A DNA stretch of 64,000 bases from Acidobacteriota bacterium (GTDB lineage: Bacteria > Acidobacteriota > Terriglobia > UBA7540): positions 23,724 through 87,723 of the forward strand of contig JAJYLL010000007.1 of NCBI GenBank assembly GCA_021787735.1. The letters run 5' to 3'. The first letter of the stretch is position 1, and each line of letters opens with the position of its first letter. Below the pieces are notes generated by a model. It ran no database searches, was not told the DNA's origin, and worked only from the letters and a program-made list of their open reading frames with translations. Shown here in pieces: positions 20,517 through 30,252 of this stretch. The position numbers and the translations under genes were made by a program.

Positions 20517-22346
20517 ATGTTACAAGACCCCAAGTCCGAATATGGCGCGCGGCTGGAAGCGCTGCAGCAATCACAGTCACACCTTGACCGACGGCACAAA
20601 ATGCTTGGCGGCGTGAATCTGGCGATCGCCCTGGTAGGCGTCGTTGTCCTGGGGTGGACTATGGACTTGCGCTCCGTCTCTATTCTGTGGGTGCTGGTCC
20701 CGGGAGCGGCTCTTGCCATTTCTGCAACTATTCACGCCCGTGTGCTCCGGGCGCGAAGAAAGGGAGACCGTGCCATCGCTTTTTACCGCCGCAGCCTGGC
20801 CAGGCTCGAAGATCGCTGGATGGGCATGGGCGAAACCGGCGAGCACTTCCTTGACCCGGCACACCCCTATTCACGTGACCTCGATCTGTTCGGCAAAGGA
20901 TCGTTGTTTGAACTTCTCTGTACAGCCCGGACCGGGGCCGGCGAAAAAGTGCTAGCCCAGTGGCTGCTTTCTCCCGCCACGGTTGAGGAAATCCATGCCC
21001 GGCACGCCGCCGTCTCTGATCTGAGGCCAAGGCTGGAACTTCGCGAGGACCTGGCCGCTCTGGGAGAAGACGTCCGATCCAAAGTGCATCCTGATGTGCT
21101 GGCCTCCTGGGCTGAAGCCGCCCCAGTGCTGAAATCCACTCTTGCGCGCATAGTGGGATTTGCGCTGGCCGGTGTATGGCTGTTCAGCATCGTGGCATGG
21201 TTTGGCTGGGGCTGGTGGGAACTGGCGATTGCGTCCAGCGCGCTCAACTTGTTTTTCAATTCCCGGTTCAGCGAACGGGTTCAGGAAATCGTTCCGGACC
21301 TGGGAGTGCTGGCCAGTCCAGAGGGCCGAAAGCTTCCATCCACGGAGGACGTGGCGCGAGACCTTGCCGTGCTTGCCGTCGTTCTGGAAAGGCTTGAGCC
21401 GGAACGATTTTCAGCCCCTAAACTCGTCGACCTGCAGGCGGCCCTGAAGGTGGGAGGATTGCTTCCGTCGCGTGCCATCGCCAAGCTGGGCCGGCTGGTC
21501 GATTACATGGAATCCCGCCGAAATCCTGTAGTCGGAGTTCTCGATCCTCTAATCTTCTGGAGCCTTCAGATCGCTTTTGCCATCGACGCCTGGCGCACGA
21601 GATACGGGCCGTCGATCCGCGGCTGGCTTGCTGCGGTGGGCGAGATGGAGGCGCTTTGCGCACTGGCAGCATACTCTTACGAGCACCCGGCCGACACACT
21701 TCCGGAGTTTGTTCCGCAGGAGCAGGGGCTGTTTGAAGCCAAGGACTTTGCACACCCTCTGCTGCCCGAAGCAAAGGCCATCCGCAATGACCTGACCCTC
21801 GGCGGCGACTTGCGGCTGATCATAATCAGTGGACCCAACATGGCGGGCAAGAGTACCCTGATCCGGGCGGTGGGAATCAATGCCGTGCTGGCCCAGTCCG
21901 GAGCCCCGGTGCGCGCCAAACGCCTCATCATGTCGCCGCTCGCAGTGGCGGCTTCCATTTGTGTTCTCGACTCACTCCAGGGCGGCATTTCCCGCTTCTA
22001 CGCCGAGATCACGCGGCTGAAGCTGATCACTGAGTTGACCAGGGGGGCGCTGCCGGTGCTGTTCCTGCTCGATGAATTGCTGAACGGCACCAATTCGCAT
22101 GATCGCCGGATCGGCGCCGAGGGGCTGGTGAAGAGCCTTGTGGAGCACGGAGGGATCGGCCTCGTTACTACGCATGATCTGGCGCTGGCCCGGATGGTTG
22201 ACCAGTTGGGCCCGCGGGCAGTAAATTTTCACTTTGAAGATCATCTGGAAGACGGCCAACTCCATTTTGATTACAAGCTGACTCCAGGTGTCGTGCAGAC
22301 CAGTAACGCGCTCAAACTTATGCGGTCCATAGGACTTGAAGTTTAA
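20517..22346 (+). CDS. MutS-family ATPase with hydrophobic N-terminal region
   Basis: SGPNMAGKSTLIRAVGINAVLAQSGAPV Walker A; FLLDELLNGTNSHDRRIGAEGL Walker B; LVTTHD; hydrophobic segments near the N-terminus. Confidence 0.88.
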   Translation: MLQDPKSEYGARLEALQQSQSHLDRRHKMLGGVNLAIALVGVVVLGWTMDLRSVSILWVLVPGAALAISATIHARVLRARRKGDRAIAFYRRSLARLEDRWMGMGETGEHFLDPAHPYSRDLDLFGKGSLFELLCTARTGAGEKVLAQWLLSPATVEEIHARHAAVSDLRPRLELREDLAALGEDVRSKVHPDVLASWAEAAPVLKSTLARIVGFALAGVWLFSIVAWFGWGWWELAIASSALNLFFNSRFSERVQEIVPDLGVLASPEGRKLPSTEDVARDLAVLAVVLERLEPERFSAPKLVDLQAALKVGGLLPSRAIAKLGRLVDYMESRRNPVVGVLDPLIFWSLQIAFAIDAWRTRYGPSIRGWLAAVGEMEALCALAAYSYEHPADTLPEFVPQEQGLFEAKDFAHPLLPEAKAIRNDLTLGGDLRLIIISGPNMAGKSTLIRAVGINAVLAQSGAPVRAKRLIMSPLAVAASICVLDSLQGGISRFYAEITRLKLITELTRGALPVLFLLDELLNGTNSHDRRIGAEGLVKSLVEHGGIGLVTTHDLALARMVDQLGPRAVNFHFEDHLEDGQLHFDYKLTPGVVQTSNALKLMRSIGLEV

Positions 22347-22403
22347 CGGAAGTGCCTTACGGCAGTCTCCCAAGGCAGATTCTTTTTCCCCGGGTGGTGC
22401 AAC

Positions 22404-23588
22404 GTGCACAAGGCATTCATCGCCTTCTTAATTCTCCTTCAAGTTTCCGCGGTACTTTCAGCTCAACAGGAGAGGCGCCCACGCGCGCGCGATCTGGGCA
22501 TCGTGGTGGGCATTCTGCCGCCTGGCCCGCTTGACGCCATCACAGATGTTGCCGGTGTTGAGGTGGGCCAAACCACCATCATTCGAGGCACGAACATCCG
22601 GACCGGGGTCACCGCCATCCTTCCCCATGCCGGCAATATGTTTCAGGACAAGGTCCCCGGCGCCGTGTTTGTGGGCAACGCCTTCGGAAAACTCATTGGC
22701 TCGACACAGGTGGAAGAACTCGGCGACATCGAAACACCCATTCTGCTGACCTCCACGCTCAGCACCGGGCGCGTGGCGGATGACGTGGTCACCTACATGC
22801 TGTCGCTTCCCGGCAATCAGGATGTGAAATCCATCAATCCCGTCGTCGGTGAAACCAACGACGGCCATCTCAATGACATCCGGGCGCGCGCCATCACGCC
22901 GGACGACGTCTTCAACGCCATTCGCAACGCCAGAGGCGGACCGGTAGAGGAAGGCGACGTGGGCGCGGGAACGGGCACCATGGCTTTCGGGTTCAAGGGA
23001 GGTATTGGAACGGCCTCGCGCCGCCTGCCCGCATCGCTTGGTGGCTACACTGTGGGCGTGCTGGTGCAGAGCAATTTCGGCGGAATCCTCCGCATCCTGG
23101 GCGCTCCCGTCGGCCGCGAGCTCGGTCAGTACTATCTGAAAGACAAGCTGGAGCCGGACACGCAATCATCGCTGGGCATCAGAGACACGGCAGATGGCTC
23201 CATTATGATGGTAGTGGCCACCGACGCTCCACTCGGCACGCGTAATCTTCGGCGCCTCGCAGCCCGCACCATGATGGGGCTGGCGCGCACGGGAGCGGCC
23301 TGCTCAAACGGCAGCGGCGATTACGCCATAGCGTTCTCAGCAGCGCGCGAGGTTCGCATTCGACCCACCACGGGTCTCACGCGGCAGATCACCGTGCTCA
23401 CCAACGAAGCTATGTCGCCCCTGTTTCTCGCCACCATTGAGGCCACAGAAGAGGCCATCTACAATTCCCTGTTCAAAGCCACCACCATGACCGGCAACGG
23501 GGTCACCGTCAAAGCACTTCCCATTCCTGCCACGCTTCGAATACTTCGCAAATACGACGTGATTCCCAGGACTCCTGCTCCGCAGTAA
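22404..23588 (+). CDS. P1 family peptidase (DmpA/L-aminopeptidase D-esterase-like), exported
   Basis: ITDVAGVEVGQTTI; GDVGAGTGTMAFGFKGGIGTASR; RTGAACSNGSGDYAIAFS; GTG start with signal-like N-terminus. Confidence 0.9.
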   Translation: MHKAFIAFLILLQVSAVLSAQQERRPRARDLGIVVGILPPGPLDAITDVAGVEVGQTTIIRGTNIRTGVTAILPHAGNMFQDKVPGAVFVGNAFGKLIGSTQVEELGDIETPILLTSTLSTGRVADDVVTYMLSLPGNQDVKSINPVVGETNDGHLNDIRARAITPDDVFNAIRNARGGPVEEGDVGAGTGTMAFGFKGGIGTASRRLPASLGGYTVGVLVQSNFGGILRILGAPVGRELGQYYLKDKLEPDTQSSLGIRDTADGSIMMVVATDAPLGTRNLRRLAARTMMGLARTGAACSNGSGDYAIAFSAAREVRIRPTTGLTRQITVLTNEAMSPLFLATIEATEEAIYNSLFKATTMTGNGVTVKALPIPATLRILRKYDVIPRTPAPQ

Positions 23589-23678
23589 GGCGACAGTTTC
23601 CTGAAACGTTGCAGGAAGGTCACGCATCGAAACTCATTTAACAGAAATTATTCGCTGAAGCAGTCGAGGAGAAGAAGA

Positions 23679-24761
23679 ATGTCGAACCTGTTTGACTCGC
23701 TCACAATTCGCAGCCTAACGCTTCGCAACCGAATCGCGGTTTCGCCCATGTGCCAGTATTCCAGCACCGACGGCTACGCAACGGACTGGCATCTCGTGCA
23801 CCTGGGCAGCCGCGCGGCGGGCGGAGCCGCGCTCGTGATGACAGAGGCCACCGCCGTGCTTCCTGAAGGACGAATCAGCCCGCAGGACCTTGGCATCTGG
23901 GACGACGGCCACATTGAGATGCTCTCGCGCATCGTGGGCTTTATTCATCAACAGGGCGCGCTTGCCGGCATCCAGTTGGCGCACGCCGGCCGCAAAGCCA
24001 GCACCTACGCGCCGTGGTGGGGCGAGGGCGCCGTACCGGAAAGCGCAGGCGGATGGCAGGTTGCAGGCCCGAGCAGCATTCCCTTCAGTGAAAATTATCC
24101 CAAGCCGCAGCCTCTAACACTGGAGGGCATTCAAGCCGTGACGGAAGCCTTTGCGCGGGCCGCCCGCCGCGCCGCCCGCGCTGGCTTTGACATCGTCGAA
24201 ATTCACGGCGCGCACGGATATCTGATCCACGAATTTCTCTCGCCGTTCAGCAACCACCGGCAGGACGAATATGGAGGCTCGTTCGAGAACCGCACGCGCC
24301 TGGCGCTCGACGTGATAAAGGCCGTCCGCAATGCCTGGCCTGAAAATCTGCCGCTCTTCCTTCGCATCTCCGCGACCGATTGGGAAGCGGGCGGTTGGGA
24401 CCCTGCGCAATCCGTTGAGCTTGCCCGGCAAGTCAAAACTCTGGGCGTTGACCTGGTGGATTGCTCCTCCGGCGGCAATCTGTTGCACGCGCAGATCCCC
24501 GCAGGCCCCGGTTTCCAGACGCCCTTCGCCGAACGCCTCCGTCGCGAAGCGGGCATTCTGACGGGCGCCGTCGGATTTATCACCGGTCCCGAGCAGGCCG
24601 ATCACATCATCCGCAGCGGCCAGGCGGACATGGTGCTTCTAGCTCGGGAGATGCTCCGCGATCCCTACTGGCCACTGCGGGCCGCGCGCCAATTGGGATA
24701 CCCGACAACCTGGCCTGTCCAGTATCTGCGGGCCGCTCCTGCAGGGTCAAAAGGCCGGTGA
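23679..24761 (+). CDS. NADH:flavin oxidoreductase / Old Yellow Enzyme (NamA/YqjM-like)
   Basis: LFDSLTIRSLTLRNRIAVSPMCQYSS, QLAHAGRKA, FDIVEIHGAHGYLIHEFLSPFSNHRQDEYGGSFENR. Confidence 0.95.
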   Translation: MSNLFDSLTIRSLTLRNRIAVSPMCQYSSTDGYATDWHLVHLGSRAAGGAALVMTEATAVLPEGRISPQDLGIWDDGHIEMLSRIVGFIHQQGALAGIQLAHAGRKASTYAPWWGEGAVPESAGGWQVAGPSSIPFSENYPKPQPLTLEGIQAVTEAFARAARRAARAGFDIVEIHGAHGYLIHEFLSPFSNHRQDEYGGSFENRTRLALDVIKAVRNAWPENLPLFLRISATDWEAGGWDPAQSVELARQVKTLGVDLVDCSSGGNLLHAQIPAGPGFQTPFAERLRREAGILTGAVGFITGPEQADHIIRSGQADMVLLAREMLRDPYWPLRAARQLGYPTTWPVQYLRAAPAGSKGR

Positions 24762-24950
24762 CATGGTCATCCCCACCTGGGGGCACAGGCTCCCTGTCAA
24801 TGCTGGCCCTTGACCGCAAAGGGGAACCTCTTAAATCCGCGCTTGACATTTGTGGGCTAGCATGGTAGTCTTTTGAACGCCGGCTGAAGGTTTGCCCGGA
24901 CAATTGCGGCAGGATTAAACAGTCTGATCAGACGCTTAATTATGCTGTAA

Positions 24951-25190
24951 GTTGCTGAAAACGTTGGAAAATGTTTTTGGAACTAAAATTGTGGGACAAA
25001 GAAACACGTTTTTTGAAAAACGAACCCGAGAAGTTGTTGAAAACAATAGGTCGGGGCTGAAAGACGAACCCGAACGAAGCCAAAATCGAAGCCGGGAAGT
25101 TGTTGAAAACACGCAACTGTGGAAAAAGCGAACCCAAAACGAACCCGGCCATGTTGTCGAAAATAATAGATGACTAAAAAGCGAACCACC
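24951..25190. repeat. Degenerate short direct-repeat cluster, AT-richer than flanks
   Basis: Recurring GTTGyyGAAAAy at 24951, 25033, 25099 and 25153, interleaved with CGAACCC(G/A) at 25021, 25065, 25129 and 25140. Confidence 0.7.
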
Positions 25191-25346
25191 CGCGCTAAGA
25201 GTTAATTCCGGGCCAATCGCGGATGCCTCTCCGCCCCTCCCCAAGACAAGGCCCCGGCGGGAATTTCCACAGCGAAGAATTGGGATCTTCCCTGCCCATC
25301 TGGTGGCAGCACAAGTAAGACATTCGGCTTTCTGAGATTTGCCAAC

Positions 25347-25910
25347 GTGTTACAATTTCAGCGCATGACGGGAAACGGCGCCAATTCGATCCGGATCATG
25401 GGTATTGATCCGGGCCTCAACATCACCGGCTACGGCATTATCGAGCGCCGACGCCAGGGGACGGCACTAGTTGAGGCCGGAGTGATTCGCCTGCCGCGCG
25501 CCGAGGGCAACAATCTGCCGTTGCGCCTTGAAACGCTTTTTAAGGGCATCCAGGAGGTGGTTGAAGAGTTCCGCCCGGAGGTCGTCTGCCTGGAAGAAGT
25601 TTACAGCCATGCTGATTATCCCCAGACCGCCGTCCTGATGGGGCATGCCCGCGGGGTAATCTGCCTTGCGGCGCGACTGGCTCGCGTTCCGGTGTTTCCC
25701 ATGTCGGCCAAGCGGATCAAGCAATCGGTCACGGGCAATGGAAACGCCTCAAAACTCCAGGTGCAGCGGGCCGTGCAGCAGCACTTCTCACTGGGCGCGC
25801 CGCCGCGTCCGCCGGACGTGGCCGATGCGCTTGCCGTGGCGTTATGCTATCTGAATACGCTCCGGATCCCGACCAACGGCATTCGGCTTAACGGCGGCAG
25901 GTTGCGATAA
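25347..25910 (+). CDS. ruvC: Crossover junction endodeoxyribonuclease RuvC
   Basis: RIMGIDPGLNITGYGII; VCLEEVYSHADYPQTAVLMGHARGVI; followed by ruvA and ruvB. Confidence 0.95.
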   Translation: MLQFQRMTGNGANSIRIMGIDPGLNITGYGIIERRRQGTALVEAGVIRLPRAEGNNLPLRLETLFKGIQEVVEEFRPEVVCLEEVYSHADYPQTAVLMGHARGVICLAARLARVPVFPMSAKRIKQSVTGNGNASKLQVQRAVQQHFSLGAPPRPPDVADALAVALCYLNTLRIPTNGIRLNGGRLR

Positions 25911-25971
25911 CATTTGTTCCTGTGGCGGGGGGGATTCCGGAAACAGTGAAGTTCATTAAAGGAGCAAGCCA

Positions 25972-26628
25972 CTGATATCAGAAGTCACAGGCGAAGTTCT
26001 TTATGACCGCATCGCGCACAATTCCCTGCTGGTGCGCGTCAACTCGCTCTGCTACGAGATCTTCGTGCCGTCGGGGATCGCGGCCCGTCTGCGCCAGGCC
26101 CCGGAGCACGAGCGGCAAAATCCCCTGACGCTTTATACAATTTATTACATTGACGGCGGGATGGCCGGCGGGCACCTGACGCCGAAGTTGGTCGGTTTTC
26201 TTGATCCGCTGGATCGCGAGTTTTTCGAGACTTTCACCACCGTGCCGGGCATCGGATTTATGCGGGCGCTGAAGTGCCTGATCCGGCCACTGAATGAGAT
26301 TGCGCTGGCTATCGAGCGGGGTGACACCGCCTTGCTGAAAAAACTGCCCTATATCGGCGCCAAGACGGCCGAACGGATCGTGACCGACCTTCGCGGCAAG
26401 ATGGCCAAGTTCGCACTGGCACACAGCGACCAACCGCTTTCCGTCGAGACCGAAACGATGTCCGATCTGAAGATAGAAGCCATCCAGGTGCTCGAGCAGT
26501 TGGAGTATTCACACTCCGAGGCCCAGCGGATGGCCAATGATATCCTCGCGCGGTACAAGAACCTGAAGTCAATCGACGAATTCCTGCGCAAAGTGTTCGA
26601 ACAGCGACAGGAAGCAACAAATAGTTGA
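25972..26628 (+). CDS. ruvA: Holliday junction branch migration protein RuvA (probable CTG start)
   Basis: Reads (M)ISEVTGEVLYDRIAHNSLLVRVNSLCYEIFVPSG and VPGIGFMRALKCL, LPYIGAKTAERIVTDLRGK. In-frame stop TAA at 25957; no ATG/GTG/TTG until 26032; AGGAG at 25960-25964. Confidence 0.85.
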   Translation: MISEVTGEVLYDRIAHNSLLVRVNSLCYEIFVPSGIAARLRQAPEHERQNPLTLYTIYYIDGGMAGGHLTPKLVGFLDPLDREFFETFTTVPGIGFMRALKCLIRPLNEIALAIERGDTALLKKLPYIGAKTAERIVTDLRGKMAKFALAHSDQPLSVETETMSDLKIEAIQVLEQLEYSHSEAQRMANDILARYKNLKSIDEFLRKVFEQRQEATNS

Positions 26629-26661
26629 AAGCAGCGGCAGGATCAGTAAGACTCATAAAAT

Positions 26662-27690
26662 ATGTCCAGAGTTCGATTAGTATCGCCGGACCTGATCTCA
26701 CAAGACGAAGAAGTATTCAACCAGACCCTGCGCCCACCCTCGCTTGAGCAATACGTGGGGCAGCGCAAGATTGTTGAAAAGCTTTCCATCGCTCTCCAGG
26801 CGGCCCGCCAGCGGTCGGAATCCGCAGAGCATACGCTGCTGTTTGGCCCTCCGGGGCTGGGCAAGACAACGCTGGCGCATATTATCGCCAATGCCATGGG
26901 CGCAAAGATTGTTACGACCTCCGGCCCGGCGCTTGAACGCACTGGCGACCTGATGGGAATCCTGACCAACCTGGGAGAAGGCGACATTCTCTTTATCGAT
27001 GAGATTCATCGCCTCCCGGCAAACATCGAAGAGTTTCTCTACCCCGCGATGGAAGATTTCAAAGTGGACTTCGTCGTGGATAAGGGAATGTTCGCAAAGA
27101 CCATCAACGTGCCGCTCAAGAGGTTTACCCTGGTGGGCGCAACCACCCGCGCCGGAAGCCTGTCATCGCCCTTGCGAAACCGCTTCGGCCTCTTTTTCCA
27201 CCTGGAGTTTTATCCCGTTGAAGATCTCCAGCAGATCATCCTGCGCTCGGCACAGATCCTGGGGGTAACGATCGATGACACTGGCGCTGCAGAGATTGCG
27301 CGGCGGTCGCGTGGCACACCGCGGATTGCCAACCGGCTGCTTCGGCGAGTGAGGGACTACGCCGACGTCAAAGCGGACGGTCAGATCACCCCCGAATTAG
27401 CCCGACAGGCGTTGCAACTGGAAGGCGTGGACGAGCTGGGCCTGGATGAGCTGGACCGGAACTTCCTCTCTACGATTATCCGGCTTTACAAGGGAGGACC
27501 GGTGGGCGTGGAGGCCATGGCCGCGACTCTGAATGAAGAAGTGGATACGCTGGTGGATATGGTCGAACCTTACCTGCTCCAACTCGGTTTTGTCAGCCGC
27601 ACCCGAAGCGGTCGCATGGCCAACGAACCCGCGTATCAGCACCTGAAAATGTCCATGCCGGGGAGATCGCCGGGGCTGTTTGAAAATTAG
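26662..27690 (+). CDS. ruvB: Holliday junction helicase RuvB
   Basis: [60 protein letters not shown]. Confidence 0.97.
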   Translation: MSRVRLVSPDLISQDEEVFNQTLRPPSLEQYVGQRKIVEKLSIALQAARQRSESAEHTLLFGPPGLGKTTLAHIIANAMGAKIVTTSGPALERTGDLMGILTNLGEGDILFIDEIHRLPANIEEFLYPAMEDFKVDFVVDKGMFAKTINVPLKRFTLVGATTRAGSLSSPLRNRFGLFFHLEFYPVEDLQQIILRSAQILGVTIDDTGAAEIARRSRGTPRIANRLLRRVRDYADVKADGQITPELARQALQLEGVDELGLDELDRNFLSTIIRLYKGGPVGVEAMAATLNEEVDTLVDMVEPYLLQLGFVSRTRSGRMANEPAYQHLKMSMPGRSPGLFEN

Positions 27691-27723
27691 GACGGGGCAA
27701 TTTCGCGGGTTGCAATTGAGTTC

Positions 27724-28272
27724 ATGAAACGAGTTTTTCTTTCACTGGGATCCAATCTTGGCGACCGGGCTGGAAACATCCAGAAGGCGCTCGATAAGCT
27801 CGTTGAGGCCGGGCTGGAAGTTCGCCGTGTTTCCTCGTTCTATAGGACGGAGCCGGTGGAATTCCGGCAGCAGCCGTGGTTTGTGAACTGCGTGGCGGAG
27901 GTCGGAACAGACCTGCCGCCGATGCAACTGTTGAAAGCCCTTCAGAAAGTGGAATTGAGCCTCGGCCGCCGGCACGTTATCAGTAAGGGACCGCGCACAA
28001 TCGATATCGACATCCTGCTCTACGAGAATGTTGTGGTCCAATCCGCAGCGCTGAATATCCCGCATGAGAGCATGGCTGATCGCAGGTTTGTCCTTGTGCC
28101 GCTGTGCGAACTGGCTGCCGGCCTCCGGAGCCCAGTCACCGATCAAACCATGGCAGAAATGCTGAAGGAAACAGCGGACGCAAGCCGGGTGATTCACATG
28201 AAGGCAGATGGCGCCGGCGGGAAACCGGACATTGTCCGGTCAGCAAGCGAACTCACTTCCGGCTTACAGTAA
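27724..28272 (+). CDS. folK: 2-amino-4-hydroxy-6-hydroxymethyldihydropteridine pyrophosphokinase
   Basis: FLSLGSNLGDRAGNIQKAL; LGRRHVISKGPRTIDIDILLYEN; IPHESMADRRFVLVPLCEL. Confidence 0.95.
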   Translation: MKRVFLSLGSNLGDRAGNIQKALDKLVEAGLEVRRVSSFYRTEPVEFRQQPWFVNCVAEVGTDLPPMQLLKALQKVELSLGRRHVISKGPRTIDIDILLYENVVVQSAALNIPHESMADRRFVLVPLCELAAGLRSPVTDQTMAEMLKETADASRVIHMKADGAGGKPDIVRSASELTSGLQ

Positions 28273-28354
28273 GGCGGACATTCTATCGAGAAAGGACCCT
28301 GGACTTTGGCCGAACTGCACCGGCAGTGCGGAACTTTTGATCGAGGGATTGAGC

Positions 28355-29020
28355 GTGGTTAAATCACCTGCATACGAAAGGCCCCACTTTATCGCCGTGG
28401 AAGGCCCGATCCGCGTGGGGAAAACCACCCTGGCGGACATCCTGGCAAACCGCCTGAAGGCCGATCGCCTTCGCGACGTGGACGACAATCCTTTTCTGCA
28501 AGGATTTTATAATGACAAGCCCGGTGCTGCCCTCGCCAGCCAGATGTACTTTCTGGTCGAGCGCTTCCGGCAGTTTCGTGCGCTGGACGTATCAGCCTCT
28601 GCGAATCGTATGGTGGTCAGCGACTACATCTTTGAAAAAGACAAGATCTTTGCGTATCTGAACCTGAGCGACGTGGAACTGCAGCTTTATGAAAAGTATT
28701 ACCAGATTTTCGCCGATCAGGTGCCTACCCCCGATCTGGTGATATACTTACAAGCGAAACCGGAGATGCTGAAGAGGCGGATCGAGAAGAAGAACGTTCC
28801 TTTTGAGAGCCGGATTTCAGAGGAATATCTGCAAGCTGTTGTGAATGCCTATGAACACTTCTTCTTCCGCTATCGGTCGAGCAACCTGCTGGTGATTGAA
28901 ACGTCTGAGATCGACTTTGTCGACCGGAACGAAGATTTGAAGCAGTTGCTCCATCGCCTGACGCAGCCGGTTCGGGGTACCCAGTATTTTTTGCCGCTTG
29001 GATCCGCTTCCGCGGACTGA
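28355..29020 (+). CDS. Deoxynucleoside kinase (dGK/dCK family); start uncertain
   Basis: HFIAVEGPIRVGKTTLADILANRL P-loop; VVSDYIFEKDKIFA; QVPTPDLVIYLQAKPEMLKRRIEKK. The ORF track extends to 28208, overlapping folK; GTG at 28355 or TTG at 28349 more likely. Confidence 0.85.
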   Translation: MVKSPAYERPHFIAVEGPIRVGKTTLADILANRLKADRLRDVDDNPFLQGFYNDKPGAALASQMYFLVERFRQFRALDVSASANRMVVSDYIFEKDKIFAYLNLSDVELQLYEKYYQIFADQVPTPDLVIYLQAKPEMLKRRIEKKNVPFESRISEEYLQAVVNAYEHFFFRYRSSNLLVIETSEIDFVDRNEDLKQLLHRLTQPVRGTQYFLPLGSASAD

Positions 29021-29150
29021 GACGGTCGCCAACCGTGTCAAAGGCCGGAAGTTGTTTGCCGAAGCTGTCGGCGTAGGATGTGAATTCAGAAAGTTCCGAG
29101 CCTATCTGTCCAGGCGAGCAGAACCCGGATGCGGGTTCCCTGGCGGCGTC
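29021..29150 (+). ncRNA. Candidate structured RNA (6S-like architecture?)
   Basis: Intergenic. Closing arm GACG-gt-CGCCA (29021-29031) pairs with TGGCG-g-CGTC (29141-29150); internal hairpin AACCCG-gatg-CGGGTT (29122-29137). Confidence 0.25.
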
Positions 29151-29262
29151 TTGATGCGATGCCAGGTAAGATCGAACTGTGATAGAGAGGATTTTTATTT
29201 CTGGTCCTGGCGTGCATCCGTTAGGGTTCGCACGCCATAACTATTGATAAGGAGGTACTGCC

Positions 29263-30144
29263 ATGGACCCGAAACCAGTGGCCGTGAGCAAAATTACAGT
29301 CCCTCAAATACTTGAACGAAAGCTCCGTGGTGAGAAAATTACCGCCCTCACAGCCTATGATTATCCTACGGCGCGATTGGTGGATGAAGCGGGAATTGAC
29401 ATCCTTCTCGTCGGCGACTCTCTCGCCCAGGTCGTCCTCGGTTACGACTCCACGGTTCCGGTTACGGCCGGCGAAATGCTCCACCACTTGCGAGCGGCGC
29501 GCCGGGGCGTCCACCGTGCGTTGGTTGTCGCGGACCTGCCTTTCGGCTCCTATCACCTGGGCGAACGGGAAGCGTTGAAGACAAGCTTGCGCTTCATCAA
29601 GGAGGGTGGCGCCGATGCCATCAAGATTGAAGGCGGCAGGAAGCGCGCTCGCATGGTCCGTCGGATGGTTAACGCGGAGATTCCCGTTATGGGCCATATT
29701 GGGCTGACACCGCAATCGATCCACCGGATGGGCGGATACACAGTTCAGGGCAGAACCCTGGAGTCCGCAAGCGAGTTGCTGGCTGACGCCCAGGCACTGG
29801 AAGATGCCGGCGTTTTCGCGCTGGTGCTGGAGGCCATCCCTCGGGAATTGGCAGCGATGATCACCCGACGGTTGCGCATTCCCACTATCGGCATTGGGGC
29901 CGGTCCGGATTGTGACGGACAGATCCTGGTGTTCCACGATCTTGCCGGTCTTACATTTGAGCACTCAGCAAAATTCGTGCGGCACTACGCGAACCTTAGC
30001 CGTGACCTGCACGAAGCGCTTGTTCAATTCAGGGATGATGTTGTGGAAGGGCGCTATCCGACCGACGAAGAGTCCTATCACTTTCCGGCGGCGGGCCTTG
30101 AGCAGTTTGAAAAGGAGTTCTCCGGCCGACCCATGCCAGGATAA
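29263..30144 (+). CDS. panB: 3-methyl-2-oxobutanoate hydroxymethyltransferase
   Basis: ITALTAYDYPTARLVDEAGIDILLVGDSL; VMGHIGLTPQSIHRMGGYTVQGR; GIGAGPDCDGQILVFHDLAGL; strong RBS AAGGAGGT. Confidence 0.97.
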   Translation: MDPKPVAVSKITVPQILERKLRGEKITALTAYDYPTARLVDEAGIDILLVGDSLAQVVLGYDSTVPVTAGEMLHHLRAARRGVHRALVVADLPFGSYHLGEREALKTSLRFIKEGGADAIKIEGGRKRARMVRRMVNAEIPVMGHIGLTPQSIHRMGGYTVQGRTLESASELLADAQALEDAGVFALVLEAIPRELAAMITRRLRIPTIGIGAGPDCDGQILVFHDLAGLTFEHSAKFVRHYANLSRDLHEALVQFRDDVVEGRYPTDEESYHFPAAGLEQFEKEFSGRPMPG

Positions 30145-30252
30145 GGACATCTTCCCTGCTGTGAAGGGGAGATGGCCCCGCTGGAAGATATACAAATACG
30201 CGCCTCTTGACGAACTGAATTGCCCTTTGTGAGCACCTTCTTTACTTAGCTT

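Noticed and set aside
24952-25173. 73-aa plus-strand ORF and overlapping minus-strand ORFs as real proteins
   Set aside because: They merely translate the short DNA repeats in several frames; no RBS or family support.
24951-25190. CRISPR array
   Set aside because: Repeats are short (8-12 nt), diverged and unevenly spaced (82, 66, 54), with no conserved 24-40 nt repeat and no cas genes.
28208-28354. N-terminal extension of the deoxynucleoside kinase into folK
   Set aside because: Overlaps the folK 3' end out of frame and lacks kinase similarity; the conserved protein begins near HFIAVEGP.
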